From assembly GCA_018242165.1 (NCBI GenBank), contig JAFECL010000038.1, forward strand, positions 1-53,913: a stretch of 53,913 bases of DNA, given 5' to 3'. The translations under genes and the position numbers were made by a program. Origin of the DNA: Pseudomonadota bacterium (GTDB taxonomy: Bacteria; Pseudomonadota; Alphaproteobacteria; Sphingomonadales; Sphingomonadaceae). Each line of letters starts with the position of its first letter. The first letter of the stretch is position 1. A model generated the notes under the pieces. That model was not told the DNA's origin. It did no database searches and saw only the letters and a list, made by a program, of their open reading frames with translations. Shown piece after piece: positions 15,957 to 23,082 of the stretch.

Positions 15957-17147
15957 GTGCGGCTGGCGGAAATCAAGACCTTCGTCGTCGGCAATCCGCC
16001 GCCGCATTTCGGCGGACGCTATTTCGTCTTCGTCAAGCTGACCACCGCCTGCGGGATCAGCGGGGTAGGCGAGGCCTATTGCGTGCCTTTCTCGCCGCAT
16101 CTGGTGGCGCAGATGGCTGAGGATGTCTTCGCCCGCTATGCCGAGGGGCGCGATCCGCACGATATCGAGGCGCTGTGGCGGCGGGTCTATTCCAGCGGCT
16201 TCACCCAGCATCCCGACCTGTCGGTGATGGGGGTGCTTTCGGCGCTGGAAATGGCCTGCTGGGATATTGTCGGCAAGGCCGCCGGCCAGCCGGTTTACAA
16301 GCTGCTGGGCGGGCAAGTGCACGAGGCACTGCGCTCGTACACCTACATCTACCCCCGGCCGGGCGACAAGACGGACGTCTATCACGATCCCGACCTCGCC
16401 GCCGAGCGTGCCCAGCTCTATCTCGACATGGGCTTCACCGCGCTGAAGTTCGACCCGGCCGGGCCCTATTCGGCCTTTGACGGGCGGCAACTCAGCCTCG
16501 AGGCGCTCGACCTGTCGGAGCGGTTCTGCAAGACCCTGCGTGAGGCCGTGGGCAACCGGGCTGACCTGCTGTTCGGCACCCATGGGCAGATGACGGCGGC
16601 CGGGGCGATCCGCCTCGCCAGGCGGCTGGAAAAGTACGATCCGCTGTGGCTGGAAGAGCCGGTACCGCCCGACGCGCCCGAGGAAAGCGCCCGGGTTGCC
16701 CGGGCGACCAGCATCCCGGTGGCGACCGGCGAGCGTCTGGCGACCAAGTACGATTTTGCCCGGCTGCTCGATTGCGGCGGGGCGGCGATCCTGCAGATGA
16801 ATCTGGGGCGCGTCGGCGGGCTGCTTGAAGCCAAGAAGATCGCCGGAATGGCCGAGGTGCGGCATGTCCAGATCGCTCCGCACCTCTACTGCGGGCCGAT
16901 CGTCGGCGCGGCGAATGTCCAGCTGGCAACCTGTTCGCCGAATTTCCTGATCCTTGAGAGCATCGAGGACTGGGGCGGGTTCCACGCGCAGATCCTCAAG
17001 ACCCCGATGAAGTTCGAGCAGGGCCGGGTGATCCCGCCCACCGCGCCCGGGCTGGGGGTGGAACTGAACGAGGAGGTGGCGCTGGCCCACCCCTATAACG
17101 GCGATATGCTGCACCTCGAGATGACGCAGCATCCGGTCAGCCAATGA
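15957..17147 (+). CDS. Mandelate racemase / muconate lactonizing enzyme family protein (enolase superfamily)
   Basis: A 396-residue enolase-superfamily protein of the acid-sugar-dehydratase type. It has an alpha+beta capping domain and a barrel carrying LKFDPAG, LWLEEPVPP (a metal-ligand Glu), ATGERL (a metal-ligand Glu) and APHLYCGPI. At the usual first metal-ligand position, where relatives have D-x-H-G-R, this protein has G-T-H-G-Q. The start is GTG 15957, preceded by GAGGGGG across the ALDH end. Likely reactions are dehydration or epimerisation of a hydroxy- or sugar acid; some family members epimerise betaines, so that is an alternative given the betaine genes nearby. Confidence 0.88.
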   Translation: MRLAEIKTFVVGNPPPHFGGRYFVFVKLTTACGISGVGEAYCVPFSPHLVAQMAEDVFARYAEGRDPHDIEALWRRVYSSGFTQHPDLSVMGVLSALEMACWDIVGKAAGQPVYKLLGGQVHEALRSYTYIYPRPGDKTDVYHDPDLAAERAQLYLDMGFTALKFDPAGPYSAFDGRQLSLEALDLSERFCKTLREAVGNRADLLFGTHGQMTAAGAIRLARRLEKYDPLWLEEPVPPDAPEESARVARATSIPVATGERLATKYDFARLLDCGGAAILQMNLGRVGGLLEAKKIAGMAEVRHVQIAPHLYCGPIVGAANVQLATCSPNFLILESIEDWGGFHAQILKTPMKFEQGRVIPPTAPGLGVELNEEVALAHPYNGDMLHLEMTQHPVSQ

Positions 17148-18769
17148 ACACCGAGCATGACTATGTGGTGGTTGGCGCCGGCACCGCCGGCTGCGTGGTG
17201 GCCGCCCGGCTGGCCGAGGCCGGCCACTCGGTGCTGCTGCTCGAAGCGGGGGGCAGCGATCTCCACCCGATGATCCAGATCCCGATCGGGTATGGTCGGA
17301 CCTTTTTCGACCGGCGCTTGAACTGGATGTACGATACCCAGCCGGTGCCCGGCCTGAACGGGCGGACCAGCTATTGGCCGCGTGGCAAGGTGGTGGGAGG
17401 ATCGGGTTCGATCAACGCCATGGTCCACGTCCGCGGGCTGCCACACGATTTCGACGACTGGGCCGAGATGGGCAATCCCGGCTGGGACTGGCAGGCGGTG
17501 CTGCCCCATTTCATCCGCGCCGAGGACAGCGAGATCGAGGAACCTGGCTGGCGTGGCAAGGGCGGGCCGCAGCACGTGACCGACATGCGGCGGCGCGTCC
17601 ATCCGCTGTGCGACAACTTCTTTGCCGCCGGGCGCGAACTGGGCCTGCCCGAAAGCCCGGACTTCAACGGCAGCCATCCCGAAGGGCTGGGGATCTGGCA
17701 GATCGATACCCGTGCCGGCTGGCGCAGTTCCACCGCCAATGCCTACCTCCACCGCACCCCGGGGCGCAGCAATATCGAACTGGTCACCCGCGCCCAGGCC
17801 ACCCGCCTGCTGTTCGACGGCGCCCGCGCCGTGGGCGTGGACTACCGCCGGGGCCGGGTGAGCCACAGCGCCCGGGCAAGGCGCGAAGTGATCGTTGCCG
17901 CCGGATCGATCGCTTCGCCGCAACTGTTGCAGATGTCAGGAATTGGCGATGGCGCGCGGTTGCAGGCGCTGGGCATCGGCACCCTGCGGCACCTGCCCGG
18001 GGTAGGCGGCAACATGCAGGACCACCTGGCGATCAGCTATTTCTACCGCAGCCGCAAGCCGACCCTGAACGAGCTGCTTTCGCCCTTTACCGGCAAGGTC
18101 CGCGCCGCGCTGCGCTATCTGTGGGATCGTGGCGGGCCGCTTTCGGCCAGCATCAATCAGGCGGGCGGTTTCGTGCGTGGCACGCCGGATGCCCCGCGCC
18201 CCAATCTCCAGCTCTACTTCGCCCCGGTGTCCTATACCCTGACGCCGTTGGCGGAACGCAAGCTGGCGAACCCCGATCCGTTTCCGGCCTTCCTGCTCTC
18301 GTTCAACGCCTGCCGGCCAACCAGCCGGGGCTGGCTGCACATTACCTCGACCGACCCCAGGGTGCAGCCCGAGATTCACCCCAACTACCTCTCCACCCAA
18401 CACGACATCGACGAGGCGATCGAAGGCATCCGCCTGCTGCACCGCTTCGAGCGGACCGGCGCCATGGCCGAGCTGATCGAGCGCCAGATCGTGCCGGCGC
18501 AGGTGCCGCAGGACGAAGCCGGCTGGCTGGAGGATTTCCGCAACCGGGCAGATACCGTCTACCACCCGACTTCAACCTGCATGATGGGCCCCGACCCGGC
18601 CAGCGCGGTGGTCGATGCGCGCCTCCGGGTGCATGGCATTGGCGGCCTAAGGGTGATCGATGCCTCGGTCTTTCCCACCGTCACCAGCGGCAACACCAAT
18701 GCCCCCACCGTGATGGTTGCCGAAAAGGGCGCTGCCATGGTGCTGGAAGATGCCGGGGCATTGGTTTAG
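17144..18769 (+). CDS. GMC-family FAD oxidoreductase (choline-dehydrogenase-like)
   Basis: A 541-residue glucose-methanol-choline oxidoreductase oxidising an alcohol to an aldehyde. It has an N-terminal FAD-binding GAGTAGC (11-17), the GMC signature region [20 protein letters not shown] (about 79-98), and the C-terminal active-site pair in [10 protein letters not shown] (His) and [16 protein letters not shown] (Asn). It overlaps the enolase-family gene by 4 bases (ATGA). With the ALDH in the same operon it forms an alcohol-to-acid module. Similarity to choline dehydrogenase is family-wide; the real substrate is open. Confidence 0.93.
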   Translation: MNTEHDYVVVGAGTAGCVVAARLAEAGHSVLLLEAGGSDLHPMIQIPIGYGRTFFDRRLNWMYDTQPVPGLNGRTSYWPRGKVVGGSGSINAMVHVRGLPHDFDDWAEMGNPGWDWQAVLPHFIRAEDSEIEEPGWRGKGGPQHVTDMRRRVHPLCDNFFAAGRELGLPESPDFNGSHPEGLGIWQIDTRAGWRSSTANAYLHRTPGRSNIELVTRAQATRLLFDGARAVGVDYRRGRVSHSARARREVIVAAGSIASPQLLQMSGIGDGARLQALGIGTLRHLPGVGGNMQDHLAISYFYRSRKPTLNELLSPFTGKVRAALRYLWDRGGPLSASINQAGGFVRGTPDAPRPNLQLYFAPVSYTLTPLAERKLANPDPFPAFLLSFNACRPTSRGWLHITSTDPRVQPEIHPNYLSTQHDIDEAIEGIRLLHRFERTGAMAELIERQIVPAQVPQDEAGWLEDFRNRADTVYHPTSTCMMGPDPASAVVDARLRVHGIGGLRVIDASVFPTVTSGNTNAPTVMVAEKGAAMVLEDAGALV

Positions 18770-18778
18770 GCACCCGTC

Positions 18779-19696
18779 ATGGCCGGCAAGATCGATCTCA
18801 AGCGGCTGCCCCCGCTGAAAGCCCTGCGCGGGTTCGAGGCCGCGACGCGGCACCAGTCGATCCGCGATGCGGCAGACGAGCTGTGCCTGACCCATCCGGC
18901 CGTCAGCCACCAGATCCAGCTGATCGAGGAAGCGCTGGGCGTGGCCCTGTTCGCGCAGGAAGGCCGCCACATCGTCTCCACCGCCGAAGGGCGGCTGCTC
19001 TATCCCTACGTCCGCAGTGCCTTCGAAAGCCTGCTCGAAGGGGTCGAGGTGCTCCAGCGCAGCGCTCGCGACAAGCCGCTGCGGGTCCAGACCTATGTTA
19101 CCGCATCGATCCGCTGGCTGGCCCGCTGGGTGCCGGATTTCCTCCAGCAGCATCCCGAGATCAAGCTCACCCTGACCACTTGCGCGGTGGAGTGGGAGTT
19201 CGACGATGCCCATGCCGATGTCGGGCTGGTCTATTGCGAAACGGCACCCGATCCGGCCCGGTTCCACTGGGTGCCGCTGTTCGACTACGCGCTCTATCCG
19301 GTGTGCAGCCCGGCCTTGCTCGACCGCGCGGGCGGGAGCCTTACCGCCGCAGATCTGCTCGGCCAGCCGCTGGTCGCGATCTACACCGAGGAACAGAACT
19401 GGGAGGCATGGTTCCGTTCCAGCGGCACCGCCTACAATGCCCGGGTGCCCTACCTGATGGTCGATACCCTGGCGGTGGCACTGGAAATGGCGCTGGCCGG
19501 GCGCGGGGTGGCGCTGGTCAACGGGCCCTTCGTCGATCAGGACCTGGCCGAGGGGCGGCTGGTCCGCGCGGTGTCGCACACCGCCGTGTGCCCCGGGGCC
19601 TGGGGGCTGATCTGCCGCCAGGACGTCAAGGAGACGCCCCGGGTGCGGACCTTTATCGACTGGCTCAGCGCACAGGCGGCGCGGACCCTGCCTTAG
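18779..19696 (+). CDS. LysR-family transcriptional regulator, GcvA-like
   Basis: A 305-residue regulator starting with the GcvA-type N-terminus LPPLKALRGFEAATRHQS, a helix-turn-helix with THPAVSHQIQLIEEALG, and a LysR effector domain with GRGVALVNG near the C-terminus. It follows the GMC gene by 9 bases and is probably co-transcribed with the MFS-ALDH-enolase-GMC operon it may control. Its stop overlaps the end of the convergent serine hydrolase gene by 4 bases. Confidence 0.93.
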   Translation: MAGKIDLKRLPPLKALRGFEAATRHQSIRDAADELCLTHPAVSHQIQLIEEALGVALFAQEGRHIVSTAEGRLLYPYVRSAFESLLEGVEVLQRSARDKPLRVQTYVTASIRWLARWVPDFLQQHPEIKLTLTTCAVEWEFDDAHADVGLVYCETAPDPARFHWVPLFDYALYPVCSPALLDRAGGSLTAADLLGQPLVAIYTEEQNWEAWFRSSGTAYNARVPYLMVDTLAVALEMALAGRGVALVNGPFVDQDLAEGRLVRAVSHTAVCPGAWGLICRQDVKETPRVRTFIDWLSAQAARTLP

Positions 19697-21042
19697 CGAC
19701 TGGCCATCAGGTGATCGGCCACCGCTGCGAAGGCCGGCAGGGTTTGCGCATCGAAAGTGGCGGTGCTGGCCACCGGGTTCGACATGAACCGCACCGCGAC
19801 CATTTCCGCCACCGGGTCGATGTAGATCATCTGGCCATGGATGCCGCGCCCGATCAGCACGCCATGCGCATCGTGCGTTACCCACCACTGGCTGCGATAC
19901 GACCAGCCCGGCATGGTGTCATAGCCGGCCTTGGCGAAATCGGCGCGGCTGGCGCCCTGATGCAGCCGTTCGACCACCTTGGCGGGAACGATCTGCTGGC
20001 CATTGAAGCGGCCCTGGTTGCGGATCATCTCGGCAAAGCGGGCAAGGTCGCGCAGCGTCAGGTTGAGGCCGCCGGCGGCAAAGCCCATGCCGTTGCGATC
20101 GATCACGATCGCGGCGTCATGCTCGGCCCCCAGCTTGCTGAAAATCCGCTCTTCCAGCAGCTGGTGCGCCGGCTTGCCGGCGATCCGCGCCATGATCCAT
20201 GCGAGCACCTCGGTATCGACCGACTGGTAATCGAACCGGTCGCCATGGCGGCCCTGGGCAGCGATGGTCGGCAGGTATTCGGCGGAGCTTTGCGGGCCGC
20301 TATAGCCCGGAGGGGCGGGCATGATCCCGACCGCGGTACCGAACTTGACGATTGCCGAGCGCGGGCTGGCATAGTCCTCGTCGTAATCCAGCCCGGTGGT
20401 CATATCCATCACCTGCCGCACCGTGGCATTGGCAAAACCGCTGTGGGCCAGTTCGGGCAGGTAATGGGCAACAGTCTGGCGATCATCCAGCTCGCCGCTC
20501 TCGATCATCATTTCGCCGAGCGTGCCGAAGAACGACTTGGTCAGCGAAAAGGCGATGTGCGGCTGATCGCGGTTCATCACCCCGTTGTAGCGTTCATAGA
20601 CGATCCGCCCCTTGTGCAGCACCAGCACGGCATCGCCATAGATGCCATCGAACGCGGTAACCCAGTTGACGGGCTGATGCCCGCCGGTGGGCACGAAGGT
20701 TACCCCGGCGATGTCCGGGCGCAGGGCCTCGGGCAACGGGGCGATCGGGCCGGTGCCGCGCGAGATCCGGGCGGTTGGAACCAGCTCGCGGAAATGGGCG
20801 AAAGACCAGCGGGTTTTCGGGAAAGTGAAATAGCTGCCATCGGCAAAGCGGATCTGCTTGTCGGCCGGCGGAGGCGAACCCTGCATCCAGCCGAGCCGTG
20901 CCGGATCGCTGTCGGCAGCGGAAAGCGGAGGGGCCGCGGACGGCGCAGGCTCGGCATCCGCCGGAACGGCGGTGGTCATCACCAGCATCGCGGCGGCGAT
21001 TGCGGCGGCAAGGCGCGGGCGGCGCGTGGCATGGTTTGACAA
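19693..21042 (-). CDS. Serine hydrolase, beta-lactamase/esterase family, exported
   Basis: A 449-residue class C beta-lactamase-fold hydrolase. A signal peptide (arginine-rich start, LAAAIAAAMLVMTTAVPADA) points to export. The catalytic SxxK motif is FSLTKSF (Ser166, Lys169), followed by an MTTGLDYDEDY region and a DYQSVDTEVL segment at the usual second-motif place. I chose the TTG at 21042 because GGAGGGGGAT precedes it and it gives a standard signal peptide; ATG 21054 lies inside that ribosome site. The role is probably ester or amide hydrolysis in the periplasm, perhaps releasing a substrate for the neighbouring pathway, not antibiotic resistance. Confidence 0.87.
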   Translation of the reverse strand: MSNHATRRPRLAAAIAAAMLVMTTAVPADAEPAPSAAPPLSAADSDPARLGWMQGSPPPADKQIRFADGSYFTFPKTRWSFAHFRELVPTARISRGTGPIAPLPEALRPDIAGVTFVPTGGHQPVNWVTAFDGIYGDAVLVLHKGRIVYERYNGVMNRDQPHIAFSLTKSFFGTLGEMMIESGELDDRQTVAHYLPELAHSGFANATVRQVMDMTTGLDYDEDYASPRSAIVKFGTAVGIMPAPPGYSGPQSSAEYLPTIAAQGRHGDRFDYQSVDTEVLAWIMARIAGKPAHQLLEERIFSKLGAEHDAAIVIDRNGMGFAAGGLNLTLRDLARFAEMIRNQGRFNGQQIVPAKVVERLHQGASRADFAKAGYDTMPGWSYRSQWWVTHDAHGVLIGRGIHGQMIYIDPVAEMVAVRFMSNPVASTATFDAQTLPAFAAVADHLMASR

Positions 21043-21083
21043 ATCCCCCTCCATCACGCGCCGTCGGCCTTGGCGGGCCTAGA

Positions 21084-22037
21084 TCAGCGGCGCGGCACCA
21101 CTTCGTAACCCGGTTCCTCGGGTTCGTCATCCACCATCTGATCGGGAAAATTGGTGCCCAGCACCTTGAGGCCCAGCGGTTCTTCGTAACGGCGGATGAT
21201 GTTGGGCGAGAACTCGCGGTCGCCGTAAGCGGCGCGCGCCTCCTTGAACAGGCGCACGATCAGCGGCGACATTTCGACCGGCACGCCGTGCTCCTGCGCG
21301 ATCTCGTCGAACAGGCCGATGTCTTTCGAGACGAGGTCCATGGTGAAATTGATGTCGCGGCTGCCGTTGAGGATCACCTGGCTTTCGGTCTCGTGGACGA
21401 AGCTGTTGCCGCTCGAAATGCGGATCGCCTCGTAGGTGGTGTTCATGTCGAGCCCGGCGGCCTTGCAGGTGGTCAGCGCCTCGGCCAGAGCAACCAGGTG
21501 CACGGTGCAGAGGTAATTGGTCATCACCTTGAGCTGCGAGGCGGTGCCCAGCGGCCCGGTGTGGAGCAGGCGCCGCCCCATCGATTTGAGCAGCGGCAGC
21601 ACCTTGTCGAAGCCCTCGCGCGGGCCGCCGGCGAAGATCGAGATATTGCCTGTATCGGCGCGGTGGCAGCCACCCGAAACCGGGCATTCCATGAACAGCG
21701 CGCCCCTGGCCTCGACCAGCGCGCCCAGCCGGATCACCTCCGAATAGTCGGTGGTGCTCATCTCCATCCAGACCTGACCGGGGCGCATCACCTGCAGGAA
21801 GCCATCCGGCCCCTCGGCCACGGCCGCGCTGGCGGCGGGCGAGGGGAGGCAGGTGATGATCACTTCGCAGGCCTCGCCAAGCTCACGCGGGCTGGCGGCG
21901 GCCCTGGCGCCGCGCGCGGTGAATTCGGCGACGAGCTCGGGGTTGAGATCACGCACCATCACCTGATGGCCGTTGCGCACCAGGCTGCCCGCCAGCTTGC
22001 CGCCGACATTGCCCAGGCCGATAAATCCGATTTGCAT
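21084..22037 (-). CDS. NAD(P)-dependent beta-hydroxyacid dehydrogenase (3-hydroxyisobutyrate dehydrogenase family)
   Basis: A 317-residue dehydrogenase. It has an N-terminal Rossmann motif GFIGLGNVGG, the substrate-binding CPVSGG (118-123), and the catalytic Lys170 in SQLKVMTNY with Asn174 four residues on, as in the family. ATG 22037 is preceded by GGGAGAA at good spacing, so I did not use the ATG 15 bases upstream. It lies between the SDR (109-base gap) and the serine hydrolase (41-base gap), all minus strand. Likely substrates are 3-hydroxyisobutyrate, tartronate semialdehyde or a similar beta-hydroxy acid. The C-terminus is longer and more acidic than in typical members. Confidence 0.9.
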   Translation of the reverse strand: MQIGFIGLGNVGGKLAGSLVRNGHQVMVRDLNPELVAEFTARGARAAASPRELGEACEVIITCLPSPAASAAVAEGPDGFLQVMRPGQVWMEMSTTDYSEVIRLGALVEARGALFMECPVSGGCHRADTGNISIFAGGPREGFDKVLPLLKSMGRRLLHTGPLGTASQLKVMTNYLCTVHLVALAEALTTCKAAGLDMNTTYEAIRISSGNSFVHETESQVILNGSRDINFTMDLVSKDIGLFDEIAQEHGVPVEMSPLIVRLFKEARAAYGDREFSPNIIRRYEEPLGLKVLGTNFPDQMVDDEPEEPGYEVVPRR

Positions 22038-22132
22038 GGCTGTTTCTCCCATCGCGCCATCTGGCGGGATCAGGGGGTGCCAAACAACTGAAATTCGTTA
22101 GGCCAACCGGTGAAGAAAATTTCGCGGCCTGG

Positions 22133-22166
22133 TCAGCCTCGGATCTTCAGCCTCGGGTCTTCAGCC
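22133..22166. repeat. Tandem 14-base duplication across the SDR stop codon
   Basis: Two copies of a 14-base unit (TCAGCCTCGGATCT then TCAGCCTCGGGTCT, one mismatch) plus six bases of a third. Each copy contains, on the minus strand, codons for LK-(T/I)-RG followed by TGA. The SDR ends in the first copy; the second copy lies just beyond and would give the same C-terminus in another frame. Confidence 0.9.
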
Positions 22167-22911
22167 GCAGCGCGTCCCAGCTCGAATCCGCGTTCCACCC
22201 GCCATCGACCGGCAGGCAAACCCCGTTGACGAAGGGCGCGGTCGCCAGGAACAGGATTGCCCCGGCGATATCCTCGGGGCTGGCAAAGCGCGCCAGCGGA
22301 ACGCGGTTGACGATGTCGGCATCGGTATAGGCGCCGCTGCCCATATCCTTGGCGTCCATCTCGGTCTTGATCCAGCCGGGGCAGACCGCGTTGCAGCGCA
22401 CCCCGCGCCCGCCCCATTCGGCGGCGAGGGTGCGGGTCAGGCCGACCAGCCCGTGCTTCGAGGCATTGTAGGCGGCGCGATGGATCACCCCGCCCAGGCC
22501 AGCGACCGAGGCGACGTTGACGATCGCCCCCGAACCGCGCGCCAGCATCTGCTGGCCCAGCGCCTGGCTGAGAAGGAAGGGCCCGGTCAGGTTCACCGCC
22601 ATCACCCGCTGCCACTGGTCGAGGCTGATCTGCTCCGCCGGGGTGATGAAGCTGATCCCGGCGTTGTTGACCAGCACATCGGTGCCGCCGTGATGCTGCG
22701 CAACATGATCGGCCAGCGCGGCGGCATAGGCGGGATCGGACTGGTCGCCCGACAGCGCCGAGGCCGTATGGCCAGCCCCGGTCAGTTCAGCCAGCAACGC
22801 ATCGAGCGGCTGGATATCGGCCAGCACCACCGCCCAGCCGGCCTGCGCGAAAGTCTGCGCCACCACCTTGCCCACGCCCTGTGCCGCACCGGTTACCACC
22901 ACTGTCTGCAT
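22147..22911 (-). CDS. Short-chain dehydrogenase/reductase (SDR family)
   Basis: A 254-residue classical SDR. It has TGAAQGVG at the cofactor site, NNAG (82-85), catalytic YNASK (148-152), a serine in VASVAG, and the C-terminal PVDGGW motif. The frame extends far upstream through the antisense of the next gene, but ATG 22911 gives the exact classical SDR length and start (MQTVVVTGAAQG). It is the first gene of the SDR-dehydrogenase-hydrolase group and is divergent from the dimethylglycine-dehydrogenase-type operon. It would oxidise or reduce a secondary alcohol/ketone; the substrate is unknown. Confidence 0.93.
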   Translation of the reverse strand: MQTVVVTGAAQGVGKVVAQTFAQAGWAVVLADIQPLDALLAELTGAGHTASALSGDQSDPAYAAALADHVAQHHGGTDVLVNNAGISFITPAEQISLDQWQRVMAVNLTGPFLLSQALGQQMLARGSGAIVNVASVAGLGGVIHRAAYNASKHGLVGLTRTLAAEWGGRGVRCNAVCPGWIKTEMDAKDMGSGAYTDADIVNRVPLARFASPEDIAGAILFLATAPFVNGVCLPVDGGWNADSSWDALRLKTRG

Positions 22912-22969
22912 GATTGCCGTTCCCCGTTCCAATCTTGCGCCGGCCCTAGCCGCCGCCCGGCCACCGGTA

Positions 22970-22979
22970 AAATATATTT
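22970..22979. promoter_or_regulatory. AAATATATTT palindrome in the divergent SDR / flavoprotein promoter region
   Basis: A perfect 10-base palindrome in an otherwise GC-rich 171-base divergent intergenic region. It is a reasonable place for a -10 element or operator serving either direction. Nothing more can be said from sequence. Confidence 0.3.
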
Positions 22980-23033
22980 CAGGGTGAAACCGCAAATGCT
23001 CATTTGTCGCGGCGCTTCGCGGCGCTCTAGGGA

Positions 23034-23057
23034 GAAGGCTGAGACGAAGCCTGAGAC
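23034..23057 (+). repeat. 12-base tandem repeat in the leader of the first flavoprotein gene
   Basis: GAAGGCTGAGAC followed directly by GAAGCCTGAGAC (one mismatch) and a partial third AAGGC. The repeat also allows a short AGGCT/AGCCT hairpin. It ends 25 bases before the start codon, ahead of the ribosome site GCAGAGG. Confidence 0.7.
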
Positions 23058-23082
23058 AAGGCATTAGCAAAAGGCAGAGGCA

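Noticed and set aside
14516..18769. ALDH plus GMC as betB-betA for choline to glycine betaine
   Set aside because: They are separated by an enolase-family gene, lack betI or a choline transporter, and the family motifs do not specify choline.
17374..21039. A 1221-codon plus-strand frame crossing the GMC, LysR and hydrolase genes
   Set aside because: Spans three well-supported genes in the wrong frame or strand and shows no domain.
19693..21042. Serine hydrolase as a beta-lactamase resistance gene
   Set aside because: It has the SxxK fold motif but the surrounding segments and context fit the esterase-like branch with catabolic genes.
22981..23082. Possible glycine riboswitch before the first flavoprotein gene
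   Set aside because: I could not find the conserved aptamer core; the sequence is dominated by a simple tandem repeat.
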